Shown here: piece after piece, positions 25,414 to 34,381 of the stretch
Position numbering within the stretch: the first letter of the stretch is position 1
Layout: the number at the start of each line of letters is the position of its first letter
Origin: Fidelibacterota bacterium
GTDB taxonomy: Bacteria > Fidelibacterota > Marinisomatia > Marinisomatales > UBA1611
Reading direction: 5' to 3'
NCBI GenBank assembly: GCA_018692355.1
Contig: JABHKE010000155.1
Span: 1 to 35,429 of the forward strand
Length of the DNA stretch: 35,429 bases
Notes under the pieces: generated by a model
Seen by the model: the letters and a program-made list of their open reading frames with translations, nothing else
Databases searched by the model: none
What the model was told of the DNA's origin: nothing
Made by a program: the position numbers and the translations under genes

Positions 25414-26567
25414 TAAATCTGAATTTCTTTTAGGATTTCTCTTGAAATGATAAGTCGCTGTATCTCGCTAGTCCCCTCACCAATCTCTAGTATCTTAGCA
25501 TCTCTGAAAAAGCGCTCCACATCATACTCTTTTACATAGCCGTATCCTCCATGAATTTGGATAGCTTCAGTGGTTACTTCCATGGCTGTTTCACTGGCAA
25601 AAAGTTTTGCCATGGCTGCTTCTTTAGTAATGTCCAATCCTTGATCTTTCATCCACGCCGCATGGAAAACTAGCAATTTTGATGCTTCTATCTTGGTTGC
25701 CATATCTGCCAATTTGAATCCAACAGATTGAAAATTATTGATTGGTTTTCCAAATGCAATTCGTTCAGTGGAATAGGCTAATGCACGCTCATACGCACCT
25801 AAAGCCGTTCCTATAGATAATGCACCGATAGAGACTCGACCGGATGTCAATGTTTTCAAAAATGTTTTAAAACCATTTGCGGGCGTTCCTAGTATGGATG
25901 TCGCTTGAATCCGCATATCCTTGAAAAATAGTTGCCGTGTGTCACTAGCACGCCATCCCATTTTTTTTTCTTTAGGACCAATTTCCAAACCCGGTGTATT
26001 TGTAGAAATTGAAAATGCGGCAATACCCAGATTTTTTCCATTCTCAATCACTTGAGATGTGAAAGATAACACACCTGCTTTTCCAGCATTTGTAATAAAA
26101 ATCTTTCCGCCATTTACCACATATTCATCACCATCCCGAACTGCTTTTGTTTTTGTGGCACCTGCATCACTACCGGCATCCGGCTCTGTGAGGCCAAATG
26201 CACCCAACATTTCGCCAGTTGCCAGTTTGGGAAGATAGGTATTTTTCTGCTCATCCGATCCAAACATCAGGATGGGAAGTGAACCCAATGATGTATGTGC
26301 TGCCATAGTAATAGCCACTGATGCATCGGCCCGTGCCAATTCAATAATAGCTGTGGCAAAGGCAACCATATCCAACCCTGAGCCACCGTATTCTTCCGGA
26401 ATCAAGATGCCCATGAGACCCAATTCACCCATTTTATTCACGAGAGCCGTGGGAAATTCTCCTTGTTCATCCAAGTCCCGGGCAACCGGCGTGATTTCGG
26501 TATCAGCAAATTCACGAACCATATCACGAATCATGATATGTTCGTCAGTAAAAAACAATTTATCCAT
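25413..26567 (-). CDS. Acyl-CoA dehydrogenase (short/medium-chain type)
   Basis: A 384-residue flavoprotein of normal ACAD length. FGLTEPDAGSDAGATKT is the FAD/substrate signature near residues 125-140, SGRVSIGALSIGTALGAYE the second conserved block, and QIHGGYGYVKEYDVERFFRD followed by EIGEGTSEIQRLII the C-terminal FAD region with the presumed catalytic Glu (EGTSEIQ) of the butyryl-CoA dehydrogenase type. It removes two hydrogens from acyl-CoA and passes electrons to ETF. No other beta-oxidation gene is nearby, so the chain length is unknown. It heads the pgpH-ybeY-mazG run, an unusual place; a candidate promoter lies just upstream. Confidence 0.93.
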   Translation of the reverse strand: MDKLFFTDEHIMIRDMVREFADTEITPVARDLDEQGEFPTALVNKMGELGLMGILIPEEYGGSGLDMVAFATAIIELARADASVAITMAAHTSLGSLPILMFGSDEQKNTYLPKLATGEMLGAFGLTEPDAGSDAGATKTKAVRDGDEYVVNGGKIFITNAGKAGVLSFTSQVIENGKNLGIAAFSISTNTPGLEIGPKEKKMGWRASDTRQLFFKDMRIQATSILGTPANGFKTFLKTLTSGRVSIGALSIGTALGAYERALAYSTERIAFGKPINNFQSVGFKLADMATKIEASKLLVFHAAWMKDQGLDITKEAAMAKLFASETAMEVTTEAIQIHGGYGYVKEYDVERFFRDAKILEIGEGTSEIQRLIISREILKEIQI

Positions 26568-26581
26568 TGAAAAGGTGTTCT

Positions 26582-26611
26582 ATTTTAAAGGGGTTAAGTT
26601 TGAATTTACAA
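26582..26611 (-). promoter_or_regulatory. Candidate promoter for the ACAD-pgpH-ybeY-mazG run
   Basis: On the minus strand TTGTAA and TAAAAT are separated by 18 bp in the 50-bp gap after recJ. Both hexamers are fair matches to sigma-70 consensus. No SD lies between it and the ACAD ATG. Confidence 0.4.
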
Positions 26612-26617
26612 CAAGAG

Positions 26618-28327
26618 TTATTCAGTCGAAGACAATCGAATATCTCTGGCATTTAGTTGAATTGATTCTTTCCCTCTCCATACATTTGTCTCTACAATGC
26701 ATGCGATATCTATAGGAACTCCCAAAATGAGATTCTGATAATGATGAGCTAGTCCGAATCCCACCACATCAATGACGGATTGTTTTTGTTTCACTTGGAA
26801 TCTAATATGATCCCCATTTCCGATCACCTTTGGGTTTCCAATTACATTTGCATTTGTAACAAAAAATTTTGGACGCATGTTTCCAGGTCCATAGGGACCC
26901 AGTTTTTTTATGAACTCCATAAACCGACGATTCAAATCAAATAATCTAATTTCCGCATCCAAATATAATTGAGGCTCAAGGTCATTAACATTTAATGCTG
27001 AATCAGCATAAGCTAAAAAAGCATTCCGAAAATCATTTAGTTTTGATTCATGAATTGCCAACCCTGCCGCCATGGCATGGCCGCCGTAATTCTCTAAATG
27101 CTCACTAGCTGCTGTTAAAGCATTGTAAAGATCCAACCCTTTTATACTTCGAGCAGATCCTTTTCCATTTCCTTCTTCATCAAAAGAAATGATAATGGAT
27201 GGTCGGTTGAATTCTTCTTTTATCTTGGATGCAGCAATACCAACCACCCCTTGATGCCACCCTCTAGATCCTAACACAATGGCTTTATCTTTTTCCAAAT
27301 CCACTTCTGAATTCACTAAAAATAACGCATCGTCCACAACACCTTGCTGGATTACTCTTCTTGATAAATTCTCCTGATCTAATTCTTGAGCCAGTTGATT
27401 AGCTATGTCAGTATCCGTTGTGGTTAATAATTCTACAGATCTATTTGCATCTCCCAATCGACCTGCTGCATTTATTCTTGGTGCTACATGAAACACAATT
27501 TGTGTAACAGACAAATCCCTATCTAAATCCACTTTTGCTACTTTTAATAATGAGCGAAGTCCGGGTCGCCTCGTTGTTCTCAAGGTTTTTAGTCCAATAT
27601 GAACAAACACCCGATTTTCGTCTTTCATGGGAACAAGATCAGCTGATGTCCCTAATGCTGCCAAATCCATGAGGTCGGTTATCAAATCAAATGAAAACCC
27701 CATCTTTTTCACTAGTCCTGATAAAAGTTTTAATGCAACGCCGCCGCCACATAATCCCTTAAATGGATAATCGCAATCCACTTGTTTGGGATTTAAAATA
27801 GAATACGCATTTGGAAGTATTTCTCCAGGAATATGGTGATCAGTGATAATCACATCAATACCTTTCTCATTTGCATAATTAACACGGTTGATGGCATTAA
27901 TACCACAATCGCAAGTGATAAACAGGTCTGCACTAAATTTTCCTGCTTTATCAATTCCCATTTCTGAAACGCCATAGCCTTCCTTTTCACGATTCGGAAT
28001 ATAGGTTTTCACCTTTGCACCCAAATTGGAGAGCCCTGTATAAAGAATTGATGCACCTGTGGTACCATCCACATCATAATCTCCAAAAATAAAAATGGGT
28101 GTTTCAGATTCTATATTTCTGATGATCCGGTTCACTGCTTTTTCCATCCCTTTCATTAAAAAGGGATTATGAAGTTGGGAAATACTCGGTGAGAAAAATT
28201 CTTTAGTTTGAGCCAAATCAGTCAATTTTCGAGAAACCATCACTTTCGCAATTGATTCTGGAACTTTGTAATGTTCCATGGTTGTTCTGACTTGATCAGA
28301 TTGAAGATTTGGGAATATCCAACGCAT
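26618..28327 (-). CDS. recJ: Single-stranded-DNA-specific 5'-3' exonuclease RecJ
   Basis: A 569-residue DHH-family nuclease of standard length. FIFGDYDVDGTTGASILY carries motif I, DCGINA motif II, and DVIITDHHIPG the DHH motif; SRGWHQGVVGIAASKI and GGHAMAAGLAI are the DHHA1 motifs, followed by the C-terminal OB domain (GPYGPGNMRPKF). RecJ degrades single-stranded DNA 5' to 3' in recombination and repair. The ATG at 28327 lies 16 nt after the 3' end of rnpB on the same strand with no separate promoter or terminator visible, so it may share a transcript with rnpB. Confidence 0.96.
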   Translation of the reverse strand: MRWIFPNLQSDQVRTTMEHYKVPESIAKVMVSRKLTDLAQTKEFFSPSISQLHNPFLMKGMEKAVNRIIRNIESETPIFIFGDYDVDGTTGASILYTGLSNLGAKVKTYIPNREKEGYGVSEMGIDKAGKFSADLFITCDCGINAINRVNYANEKGIDVIITDHHIPGEILPNAYSILNPKQVDCDYPFKGLCGGGVALKLLSGLVKKMGFSFDLITDLMDLAALGTSADLVPMKDENRVFVHIGLKTLRTTRRPGLRSLLKVAKVDLDRDLSVTQIVFHVAPRINAAGRLGDANRSVELLTTTDTDIANQLAQELDQENLSRRVIQQGVVDDALFLVNSEVDLEKDKAIVLGSRGWHQGVVGIAASKIKEEFNRPSIIISFDEEGNGKGSARSIKGLDLYNALTAASEHLENYGGHAMAAGLAIHESKLNDFRNAFLAYADSALNVNDLEPQLYLDAEIRLFDLNRRFMEFIKKLGPYGPGNMRPKFFVTNANVIGNPKVIGNGDHIRFQVKQKQSVIDVVGFGLAHHYQNLILGVPIDIACIVETNVWRGKESIQLNARDIRLSSTE

Positions 28328-28343
28328 AATATATAGAAAAATC

Positions 28344-28724
28344 GAGTCGGTCTATAAGCCGAGTTCTGTCCTTTAGTCTCAAGATTCAAAACCAAAGGGA
28401 TGGTCATTCATCTAGCCATAATGTTACCATCATGGTCGAGCAACCTACCCGCTTCTTTAACGATGCGAACAACATCTTGAAGACTATTCGATCTTGCACC
28501 GGATGGGGTTTACAAGCATCCTGAATTTATTCACGACCTGGTGGTCTCTTACACCACCCTTTCACCCTTACCCCGCAAATAACGGGGCGGTTTACTTTCT
28601 GCTGCACTTTCCATGATTCGCGAATGCGAACCTCCCCTCATTAGGGGGCATCCTGTTCTGCGGTGCCCGGACTTTCCTCTCTTAGACCGCTCACGCGGGC
28701 CAAGAGTAACCATCCGACCGACTC
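28344..28724 (-). ncRNA. rnpB: RNase P RNA, type A-like
   Basis: The minus strand holds the full RNase P RNA: GAGGAAAGTCCGGGC (P4 5' strand region), AGGGTGAAAGGGTGGTGTAAG, CGGTGCAAGATCGAATAG, GCGGGTAGGTTGCTC, TGGCTAGATGAATGACC and the 3' ACAGAACTCGGCTTATAG. The ends are set by a perfect 9-bp P1 helix, GAGTCGGTC with GACCGACTC, giving about 381 nt. P1 can extend outward with AAAAATT pairing to the downstream GATTTTT, which would also leave a U-rich terminator-like tail. The region equivalent to L15 lacks the GGU that pairs with tRNA CCA in E. coli. The gene is wedged between the zinc-ribbon gene (17 nt gap) and recJ (16 nt gap), all on the same strand. Confidence 0.96.
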
Positions 28725-28741
28725 AATTTTTAAATAACCAT

Positions 28742-29452
28742 CTAATTTAAAGAATTATTTTCACTATAAAGAAATCTTCCACAAACATCACATCTATGAA
28801 TAGCAGAATTGGCACGAACTTCTGTCACTTTTTGCAAAGGGACATGTGCACCACACCCTCCACAACCGTTTCCAGAAAGATTCACAACGGCCAATCCATC
28901 TCGCGCCTGAAATACACGATTATAAATTGACAAAGTATTAAGATCAAGACTTTCCACTTTATTTGAGCGCTTTTGTTCTAAAGATGATTTTTCTTCAGCA
29001 GAATCTGAAATAACTGATTCTAGTTTTTCACGACGAACAGTTATTTCATTCGATAAAGATCCTAGATCTGATTCCATAGTTTCAACAGATTCCGTTAAAG
29101 TTTCACTTTCTTCTAAAAAAGATAACGTTTCTGTTTCGATAGTGGACCGTTCTTCTTTCATATGATCCATTTCATGCATCAATGCATCATATTGTTTATT
29201 GTTTGTAACTAGGAAGAGTTGGTCTTTTAATTTATTGACCTTGTCATTGATTTCAGCAATACGAACCTCCCCTTTATGACATTCGACAGCAAGTTCTTTC
29301 AATCTTTCTTTCTTTTCTATAAGTGAATTTTTAATAAATTCTTCCTGCTGATTTAATTCGTTAACCTTAAATGGTAAATCACCTAGAAGATCATTCAGAT
29401 CTCTTAGTTTTGTATCAATTCCTTGTAATTCGATTAGTTTTTCCATAGACAT
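28742..29452 (-). CDS. C4-type zinc ribbon coiled-coil protein (zf-RING_7/DUF164 type)
   Basis: About 236 residues from the ATG at 29452, which has GAGG seven nt upstream. The track's start at 29491 lies inside the terminator-like palindrome, so I reject it. Residues about 1-165 are a long antiparallel-type coiled coil (MSMEKLIELQGIDTKLRDLN onward). The C-terminal zinc ribbon has two knuckles, CGGCGAH and CDVCGRF. This family occurs widely, often near rnpB or a Nif3-like gene, and is thought to bind nucleic acid or act in RNA/DNA metabolism; its function is not settled. It is directly upstream of rnpB (17 nt), and the structured leader lies before it. Confidence 0.85.
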   Translation of the reverse strand: MSMEKLIELQGIDTKLRDLNDLLGDLPFKVNELNQQEEFIKNSLIEKKERLKELAVECHKGEVRIAEINDKVNKLKDQLFLVTNNKQYDALMHEMDHMKEERSTIETETLSFLEESETLTESVETMESDLGSLSNEITVRREKLESVISDSAEEKSSLEQKRSNKVESLDLNTLSIYNRVFQARDGLAVVNLSGNGCGGCGAHVPLQKVTEVRANSAIHRCDVCGRFLYSENNSLN

Positions 29453-29466
29453 AATTACCTCAATGT

Positions 29467-29571
29467 AAAAAAAATGCACCGTACGGTGCATTGTAAAAAT
29501 TGTTTTTAGGTCCCAGTTTCCTGCGTCAACCTTGATTTCACCCCCACAAGAAAAATCATTGTGGTTCTTGT
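29467..29571 (-). promoter_or_regulatory. Structured leader/small RNA candidate with terminator-like palindrome
   Basis: Upstream of the zinc-ribbon gene, read on the minus strand, are three elements. First, CCACAA/TTGTGG (9-nt loop), which competes with an alternative ACAAGAA/TTCTTGT stem over shared bases. Second, AGGTT...GACCT enclosing CAG-GAAA-CTG, a GNRA-capped hairpin. Third, the perfect 20-nt palindrome AATGCACCGTACGGTGCATT followed by eight T residues, a rho-independent-like hairpin just before the SD. It matches no RNA family I can name. It could be an attenuator or a discrete small RNA. Confidence 0.5.
29473..29492 (-). terminator. Perfect-palindrome intrinsic terminator or attenuator before the zinc-ribbon gene
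   Basis: AATGCACCGTACGGTGCATT is self-complementary and can fold as an 8-bp stem with a GTAC loop. On the minus strand a run of eight T follows; on the plus strand only TTGT follows. It ends the upstream small-ORF/leader transcript, or attenuates the zinc-ribbon gene. Confidence 0.65.
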
Positions 29572-29658
29572 TTGAATTATTTTATTCATATTTAGCCTGA
29601 AAATTTACCCATTTAATCTATCAATATGAATGGTTTAATGATGGATTCGTTTTCTATC

Positions 29659-29862
29659 TCAAGTCTTTTTAGAAACAAGAGTTTTAACTTCCTTGACTGT
29701 CTTTTGAATGGTGTGACTTTCACCCCCAATACCCTCTCGGTAAAGAGTCACTATATCATTAATTACTTCAGCCGCTTTCCATTCAACGTCATCAATAAAA
29801 ACCCGTTCTCCTATCTTAATCAAAACTTCTTTTTTAACTTGGAACTCTTTGTTTTTTCTCAT
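29659..29862 (-). CDS. Small hypothetical protein (67 aa)
   Basis: I do not recognise this protein. The sequence is charged and alternates polar and hydrophobic residues (KKEVLIKIGERVFIDDVEWK, then VKEVKTLVSKK), as expected for a small soluble alpha/beta fold. The opposite-strand 88-residue ORF is Phe/Asn-rich and looks like its shadow. AGG lies about 12 nt before the ATG, a weak and distant SD. It stands between gcvP (divergent) and the leader element on the same strand. It has no signal peptide, membrane segment or cysteine. Medium-low confidence that it is translated. Confidence 0.45.
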   Translation of the reverse strand: MRKNKEFQVKKEVLIKIGERVFIDDVEWKAAEVINDIVTLYREGIGGESHTIQKTVKEVKTLVSKKT

Positions 29863-29987
29863 AATCGTAGATTACCTAATAATAACCCATAAAAACAAGG
29901 GACACTGATGAAAATCTAAATAGGCTAAAAGATGGAATTTCTTTAATCTTACTCCATTATTTTAACCATATTTTTCCCATTTGATCT
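29863..29987. other. Divergent intergenic region before gcvP, no riboswitch seen
   Basis: A 125-bp AT-rich gap that must contain the promoters for gcvP and perhaps for the 67-residue ORF. I looked for a glycine riboswitch, which often precedes gcv genes, and found none of its conserved blocks. No convincing -35/-10 pair or SD precedes the gcvP ATG. Confidence 0.4.
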
Positions 29988-32801
29988 ATGTTCAATTCTT
30001 TTGTTAAACGACACCTTGGCTCCAGTGATGCCCATATCCAGGCAATGCTTTCTGAACTGGGGCTCACATCTTTAGACGAGCTTTCTACAACTGTGGTTCC
30101 TGAAAATATTCTTACCAAAAGATCTTCGAATTTTCTACCTAAAAAATCCGAGCCAGAAACCATTAAGCGACTACAAGAATTTGCTAGAATGAATTCTGTA
30201 TTTCGGTCTTACATAGGGATGGGATATTATGGGACAATCGTTCCTGCCGTTATTAAACGAAATATATTAGAGAATCCCGGCTGGTACACTTCATATACGC
30301 CTTATCAAGCGGAGATTAGTCAAGGACGCTTGGAAGCGTTGTTAAATTTCCAAACTATGGTTTCTGATCTCACCGGGCTTCCGTTAGCAAATTCATCCTT
30401 GCTTGATGAAGGTACCGCAGCAGCAGAAGCTATGCTCATGTTTTTTAACGCTACCCGAGATCCAAATAAGAAGACTTTTTTGGTGTCATCTAAATCCCAT
30501 CCACAAACTATTGATATTTTAAAAACTCGATCTGAACCATTAGGTATTGAATTAATAATATCAGATCACAGTCGGTTCGAATTTAATGAGTCTGTCTTTG
30601 GTGCTCTGATTCAATATCCAGATACGGACGGCTTTATTCAAGACTATTCTGATCTATGTGATTCTGCTCATGAAAATCAATCTTACGTATGCGTGGCTAC
30701 GGATCTTTTGGCGCTGACGCTTCTCAAATCACCAGGAGAAATGGGTGCCGATGTAGCAGTTGGAAATGCACAACGATTTGGCGTACCCATGGGCTACGGC
30801 GGACCCCATGCAGCTTTTTTTTCCACAACAGCAGAATTCAAACGAAAAATCCCTGGACGTATTATTGGTGTTTCACAGGATGCTCAAGGAAATCCAGCAT
30901 TTCGAATGGCACTTCAAACCAGGGAACAACATATACGCCGCGAAAAAGCAACTTCCAACATCTGTACCGCACAGGTTTTGTTGGCAATCATGTCTGGGAT
31001 GTATGCGGTTTATCACGGCCCCGAAGGATTAAAAAAGATTGCAGAACGAGTAAACTATTTATCAGCAAAATTAGCAAAATCACTAGAAAAAGCAGGATAT
31101 GAAATTATCTACGGATATTTCTTTGATACAATTCGATTTAAGGCAGATGGTTGGAATGATAAAGCCAAAAACCTTGAAGTAAATCTTCGAGATTATGGAG
31201 ATGGAACCGTTGGGATTTCTTTAGATGAAACAACCACAGAAGACCATCTTGATGAATTGCTTTCTGTTTTTAAAGCACCAAAAATTGAGAAAACAGGAAA
31301 TACCATTCCATCTGATTTAGATAGAAAATCTTCATATTTAGATCATCTTGTGTTTCATTCATACCATTCGGAGACAGAAATGCTCCGCTATCTCCATCGA
31401 TTAGAGACAAAAGATTTATCTCTGAATACGAGCATGATCCCTTTAGGGTCCTGCACTATGAAACTCAATGCAACTACGGAAATGGAAGCAATCACCTGGA
31501 ATGAATTTAGCAATATCCATCCATTTGCTCCTAATAATCAGACGGATGGCTACCATAAATTAATTGGTGAATTAGGCAATTGGCTTACTGAAACAACTGG
31601 CTTCGATAAAATCTCCATGCAACCCAATTCTGGTGCTCAAGGTGAATATACCGGGCTTATGGTCATCCGTGCATTCCATAAAGAGAATGGCAATGATCAT
31701 CGGAATATATGTTTAATTCCAGCATCCGCACATGGAACCAACCCGGCATCGGCTGTCATTGCAGGATTGAAAGTTGTAATTGTTGAATGTGATAAACATG
31801 GAAATATCTCTAAAGATGATTTAGCAGAAAAAGCCAAAATCCATTCTGATAATCTGGCAGCAATCATGGTTACTTATCCTTCGACTCATGGTGTTTTTGA
31901 ACACTCTATCAAAGAGATTTGTCAGATCGTTCATGACTATGGTGGTCAAGTCTATTTAGATGGCGCCAATCTCAATGCCATGCTGGGATTATGTAAACCG
32001 GGAGCATTTGGAGGGGATGTAATGCATATTAATCTCCATAAAACTTTTTGCATTCCCCATGGTGGCGGTGGTCCCGGGATGGGGCCCATCGTTTGTAAAG
32101 ATCATTTGGCGGCCTTTCTACCCGGACATTCACAAATTAAAACAGGTGGAGAAAAGGCTATTCATGCTGTGTCTTCTGCTCCCTTTGGAAGTAGTAGCAT
32201 ATTACTCATTCCCTGGGCTTATATAGTAATGATGGGTGGCGATGGCCTTAGAAAAGCAACTCAAGTCGCTATACTGAATGCCAATTACATGGCAAAAAAA
32301 TTAGAGAATCATTTCCTAATTCTTTATAGGGGAATTGGTGGATATAATGCCCACGAATTCATTATTGATTTAAGACAGTTGAAAAACCAATCTGGAATAT
32401 CTGATGAGGATGTTGCCAAACGGCTCATGGACTATGGTTTCCATGCGCCAACTATGTCATTTCCGGTTCCTGGAACTCTCATGATTGAACCCACAGAAAG
32501 TGAGTCAAAAAGAGAAATGGATCGCTTCTGTAATGCCATGATTTCTATTCGACAAGAAATCCAAGACGTCATTGATGGTACAATGGATGCTAATGATAAT
32601 CCGTTAAAAAATGCGCCGCATACTGCTTCTGTCGTTACTGTTGATAAATGGAAGCATTCCTATTCTCGGCAAATAGCAGCTTACCCGGCACCGTGGCTTA
32701 AAGAACATAAATATTGGCCAACAGTTGGCAGAATTGATAATGCATTTGGGGATAGAAACTTAATATGTACATGCCCGCCGATTGATAGTTATGAAAACTG
32801 A
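29988..32801 (+). CDS. gcvP: Glycine dehydrogenase (decarboxylating), fused single-chain P protein
   Basis: The 937-residue protein is the fused, full-length form, not the split gcvPA/gcvPB version. The N-terminal half begins [17 protein letters not shown], and [21 protein letters not shown] is the classic conserved block. The C-terminal half has [14 protein letters not shown], the [14 protein letters not shown] loop, and [18 protein letters not shown] with the PLP-binding Lys. It decarboxylates glycine and transfers the aminomethyl group to the H-protein lipoamide. gcvT and gcvH are not in the window, so the cleavage system is split elsewhere. No SD before the ATG. Confidence 0.97.
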   Translation: MFNSFVKRHLGSSDAHIQAMLSELGLTSLDELSTTVVPENILTKRSSNFLPKKSEPETIKRLQEFARMNSVFRSYIGMGYYGTIVPAVIKRNILENPGWYTSYTPYQAEISQGRLEALLNFQTMVSDLTGLPLANSSLLDEGTAAAEAMLMFFNATRDPNKKTFLVSSKSHPQTIDILKTRSEPLGIELIISDHSRFEFNESVFGALIQYPDTDGFIQDYSDLCDSAHENQSYVCVATDLLALTLLKSPGEMGADVAVGNAQRFGVPMGYGGPHAAFFSTTAEFKRKIPGRIIGVSQDAQGNPAFRMALQTREQHIRREKATSNICTAQVLLAIMSGMYAVYHGPEGLKKIAERVNYLSAKLAKSLEKAGYEIIYGYFFDTIRFKADGWNDKAKNLEVNLRDYGDGTVGISLDETTTEDHLDELLSVFKAPKIEKTGNTIPSDLDRKSSYLDHLVFHSYHSETEMLRYLHRLETKDLSLNTSMIPLGSCTMKLNATTEMEAITWNEFSNIHPFAPNNQTDGYHKLIGELGNWLTETTGFDKISMQPNSGAQGEYTGLMVIRAFHKENGNDHRNICLIPASAHGTNPASAVIAGLKVVIVECDKHGNISKDDLAEKAKIHSDNLAAIMVTYPSTHGVFEHSIKEICQIVHDYGGQVYLDGANLNAMLGLCKPGAFGGDVMHINLHKTFCIPHGGGGPGMGPIVCKDHLAAFLPGHSQIKTGGEKAIHAVSSAPFGSSSILLIPWAYIVMMGGDGLRKATQVAILNANYMAKKLENHFLILYRGIGGYNAHEFIIDLRQLKNQSGISDEDVAKRLMDYGFHAPTMSFPVPGTLMIEPTESESKREMDRFCNAMISIRQEIQDVIDGTMDANDNPLKNAPHTASVVTVDKWKHSYSRQIAAYPAPWLKEHKYWPTVGRIDNAFGDRNLICTCPPIDSYEN

Positions 32802-32818
32802 AATATTATTGCTATGTT

Positions 32819-32848
32819 TTGATAGATACCCTGGCAACCCCGTATATT
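32819..32848 (+). promoter_or_regulatory. Candidate sigma-70-type promoter for the propeller lipoprotein gene
   Basis: TTGATA and TATATT are separated by 18 bp in the 107-bp gap after gcvP. Both hexamers are close to consensus, and the ATG follows 61 bp after the -10. No terminator for gcvP is visible upstream. Confidence 0.45.
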
Positions 32849-32908
32849 AGATTATAAATAAAATTATAATAACGCTATGCTAGATGGGATTTAACTTTCC
32901 TGAATAAT

Positions 32909-34381
32909 ATGAAAACATCAATTTTAATACTATCAATTGTGTTATTGATCTTTTGGTCCTGTGAAGAGAAAAAAGATGATGAAAGTGTAGATACATATCC
33001 TCCTAGCGTCTTAATTACATCTCCAAATAATAATTCAATAATTAATGACACGGTCGTTGTTGCCTGTGAATCAATTGATAATGATGAAGTAGTAAAAGTT
33101 GAACTCTGGATCAATAGTGATTCAACTGGGATTACCGACAGCACTGCTCCCTACACTCTTACATGGATAACAAATAATTATGAGAATGGCGAGCACACAT
33201 TATTTGTCCGTTCTTATGATAAATCTGGCAATACCGCAGATAGTGAAACAATAATTTTATCAGTATATAACTTTTTAGTTTTTAATGCTACTTTTGGATT
33301 GGATTATATAGATGACGCAGGATATTCTATTTTACAGACAGCAGACAGTAGCTATGTCATCTTAGGCAGTACTGGAAATAACATTTCGCTGATCAAGGCA
33401 GATTATAAAGGTACTGAACAATGGAATCATAATTATGGTGGCAGCGAAAATGATGATGCTCGGCATATCTTACAAACATCAGATGGTGGATATATTATTT
33501 CTGGTACAACAGAATCGTATGGTTTTGGTGGCAGTGATATTTGGCTGATTAAGACAGATCCTACTGGTTTAATGGAATGGGATACCTATTTTGGTGGTTC
33601 TAATACAGATCAAGGCGGGGCGATACAACAAATGACAGACGGCGGTTATATTATTATAGGGAATAGTGACTTTTCAGGTGATGGAGATCAGGATATATGG
33701 TTAATTAGAACAAATTCTCAAGGAGATTCACTTTGGACAAAAACATTTGGTGGGGCAGGTTTGGATCTTGGGGCTGATGTTCAGATACTTGAAGATGGTG
33801 GGTTCATTCTTCTAGGAAGTACAGAATCTTTCGGAAATGGTAGTTCTGATATCTGGTTAATCAGGACAGATTCACAAGGAGAAACAACGTGGGCCAAGAC
33901 TTTTGGTGATAATAGTAGTGATTATGGAAAATCCATACTTAAAACACCTGATGACGGTTACATTATAAGGGGTGTTACGGATTCGTTTGGATATGGGAAT
34001 ACAGCTCTGGTCTTGATTAAAATAGATTCAACTGGTGACAAAATATGGGATAACGCATTCGGTGGTAGTAATGGTGAAGGTGGCAATGCTCTGCGGGAAA
34101 CTAATGATGGTGGCCATATTTTGATTTGCCATTCTTATGTTCATGAAAATAGTGCTTATGATATCCGGTTAATTAAAATTGATGGCAATGGTAGTGTCGA
34201 CTGGGATAAAACCTTTGGAGGTATAACCAACAATTATGGGTTTTCAGTTTTGCAGACATTTGATGGAGGATTCGCCCTAACCGGTAGCATTGATATCTTA
34301 GGTAACGGAGATGAAAATCATAGTGACATTTGGCTCATCAAAACTGACCCAGAAGGGAATACCGTATCCTTATCAGAATAA
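32909..34381 (+). CDS. Putative lipoprotein with Ig-like domain and seven propeller-type repeats
   Basis: A 490-residue protein. The N terminus MKTSILILSIVLLIFWSC is a signal peptide ending in a lipobox-like Cys (residue 18; W-S before Cys is atypical), so lipidation is probable. Residues about 30-115 form a bacterial Ig-like domain (PPSVLITSPNNNSII, then YTLTW and NGEHTLFVRSYDKSG). From about 125 to the end come seven tandem units of about 52 residues with consensus TFGGSxxDxG...QTxDGGYIIxGxT...DIWLIKTDxxGxxxWD. Seven such units suggest a seven-bladed beta-propeller, with the blades' outer strand ending in the conserved Trp. Surface anchoring with protein or glycan binding is plausible; the ligand is unknown. 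Convergent with the T9SS gene. Confidence 0.75.
   Translation: MKTSILILSIVLLIFWSCEEKKDDESVDTYPPSVLITSPNNNSIINDTVVVACESIDNDEVVKVELWINSDSTGITDSTAPYTLTWITNNYENGEHTLFVRSYDKSGNTADSETIILSVYNFLVFNATFGLDYIDDAGYSILQTADSSYVILGSTGNNISLIKADYKGTEQWNHNYGGSENDDARHILQTSDGGYIISGTTESYGFGGSDIWLIKTDPTGLMEWDTYFGGSNTDQGGAIQQMTDGGYIIIGNSDFSGDGDQDIWLIRTNSQGDSLWTKTFGGAGLDLGADVQILEDGGFILLGSTESFGNGSSDIWLIRTDSQGETTWAKTFGDNSSDYGKSILKTPDDGYIIRGVTDSFGYGNTALVLIKIDSTGDKIWDNAFGGSNGEGGNALRETNDGGHILICHSYVHENSAYDIRLIKIDGNGSVDWDKTFGGITNNYGFSVLQTFDGGFALTGSIDILGNGDENHSDIWLIKTDPEGNTVSLSE

Noticed and set aside
29452-29491. Upstream start of the zinc-ribbon ORF (MHRTVHFFYIEVI)
   Set aside because: It begins inside the palindrome terminator and lacks an SD; the ATG at 29452 has GAGG upstream and gives the family N terminus.
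29467-29571. tmRNA, because the minus strand shows GGGGGTGAAATC like a tmRNA 5' end
   Set aside because: There is no room for a 350-nt RNA, no tag ORF and no tRNA-like 3' end before the zinc-ribbon gene.
29467-29571. SRP RNA (4.5S) because of a GNRA-capped hairpin
   Set aside because: The conserved SRP loop region (CAGG...GGAAGGAAGCAG) is absent.
29626-29892. 88-residue plus-strand ORF
   Set aside because: Phe/Asn-rich composition and antisense to the more protein-like 67-residue frame; no SD or promoter seen.
29863-29987. Glycine riboswitch upstream of gcvP
   Set aside because: None of the conserved glycine aptamer blocks are visible.
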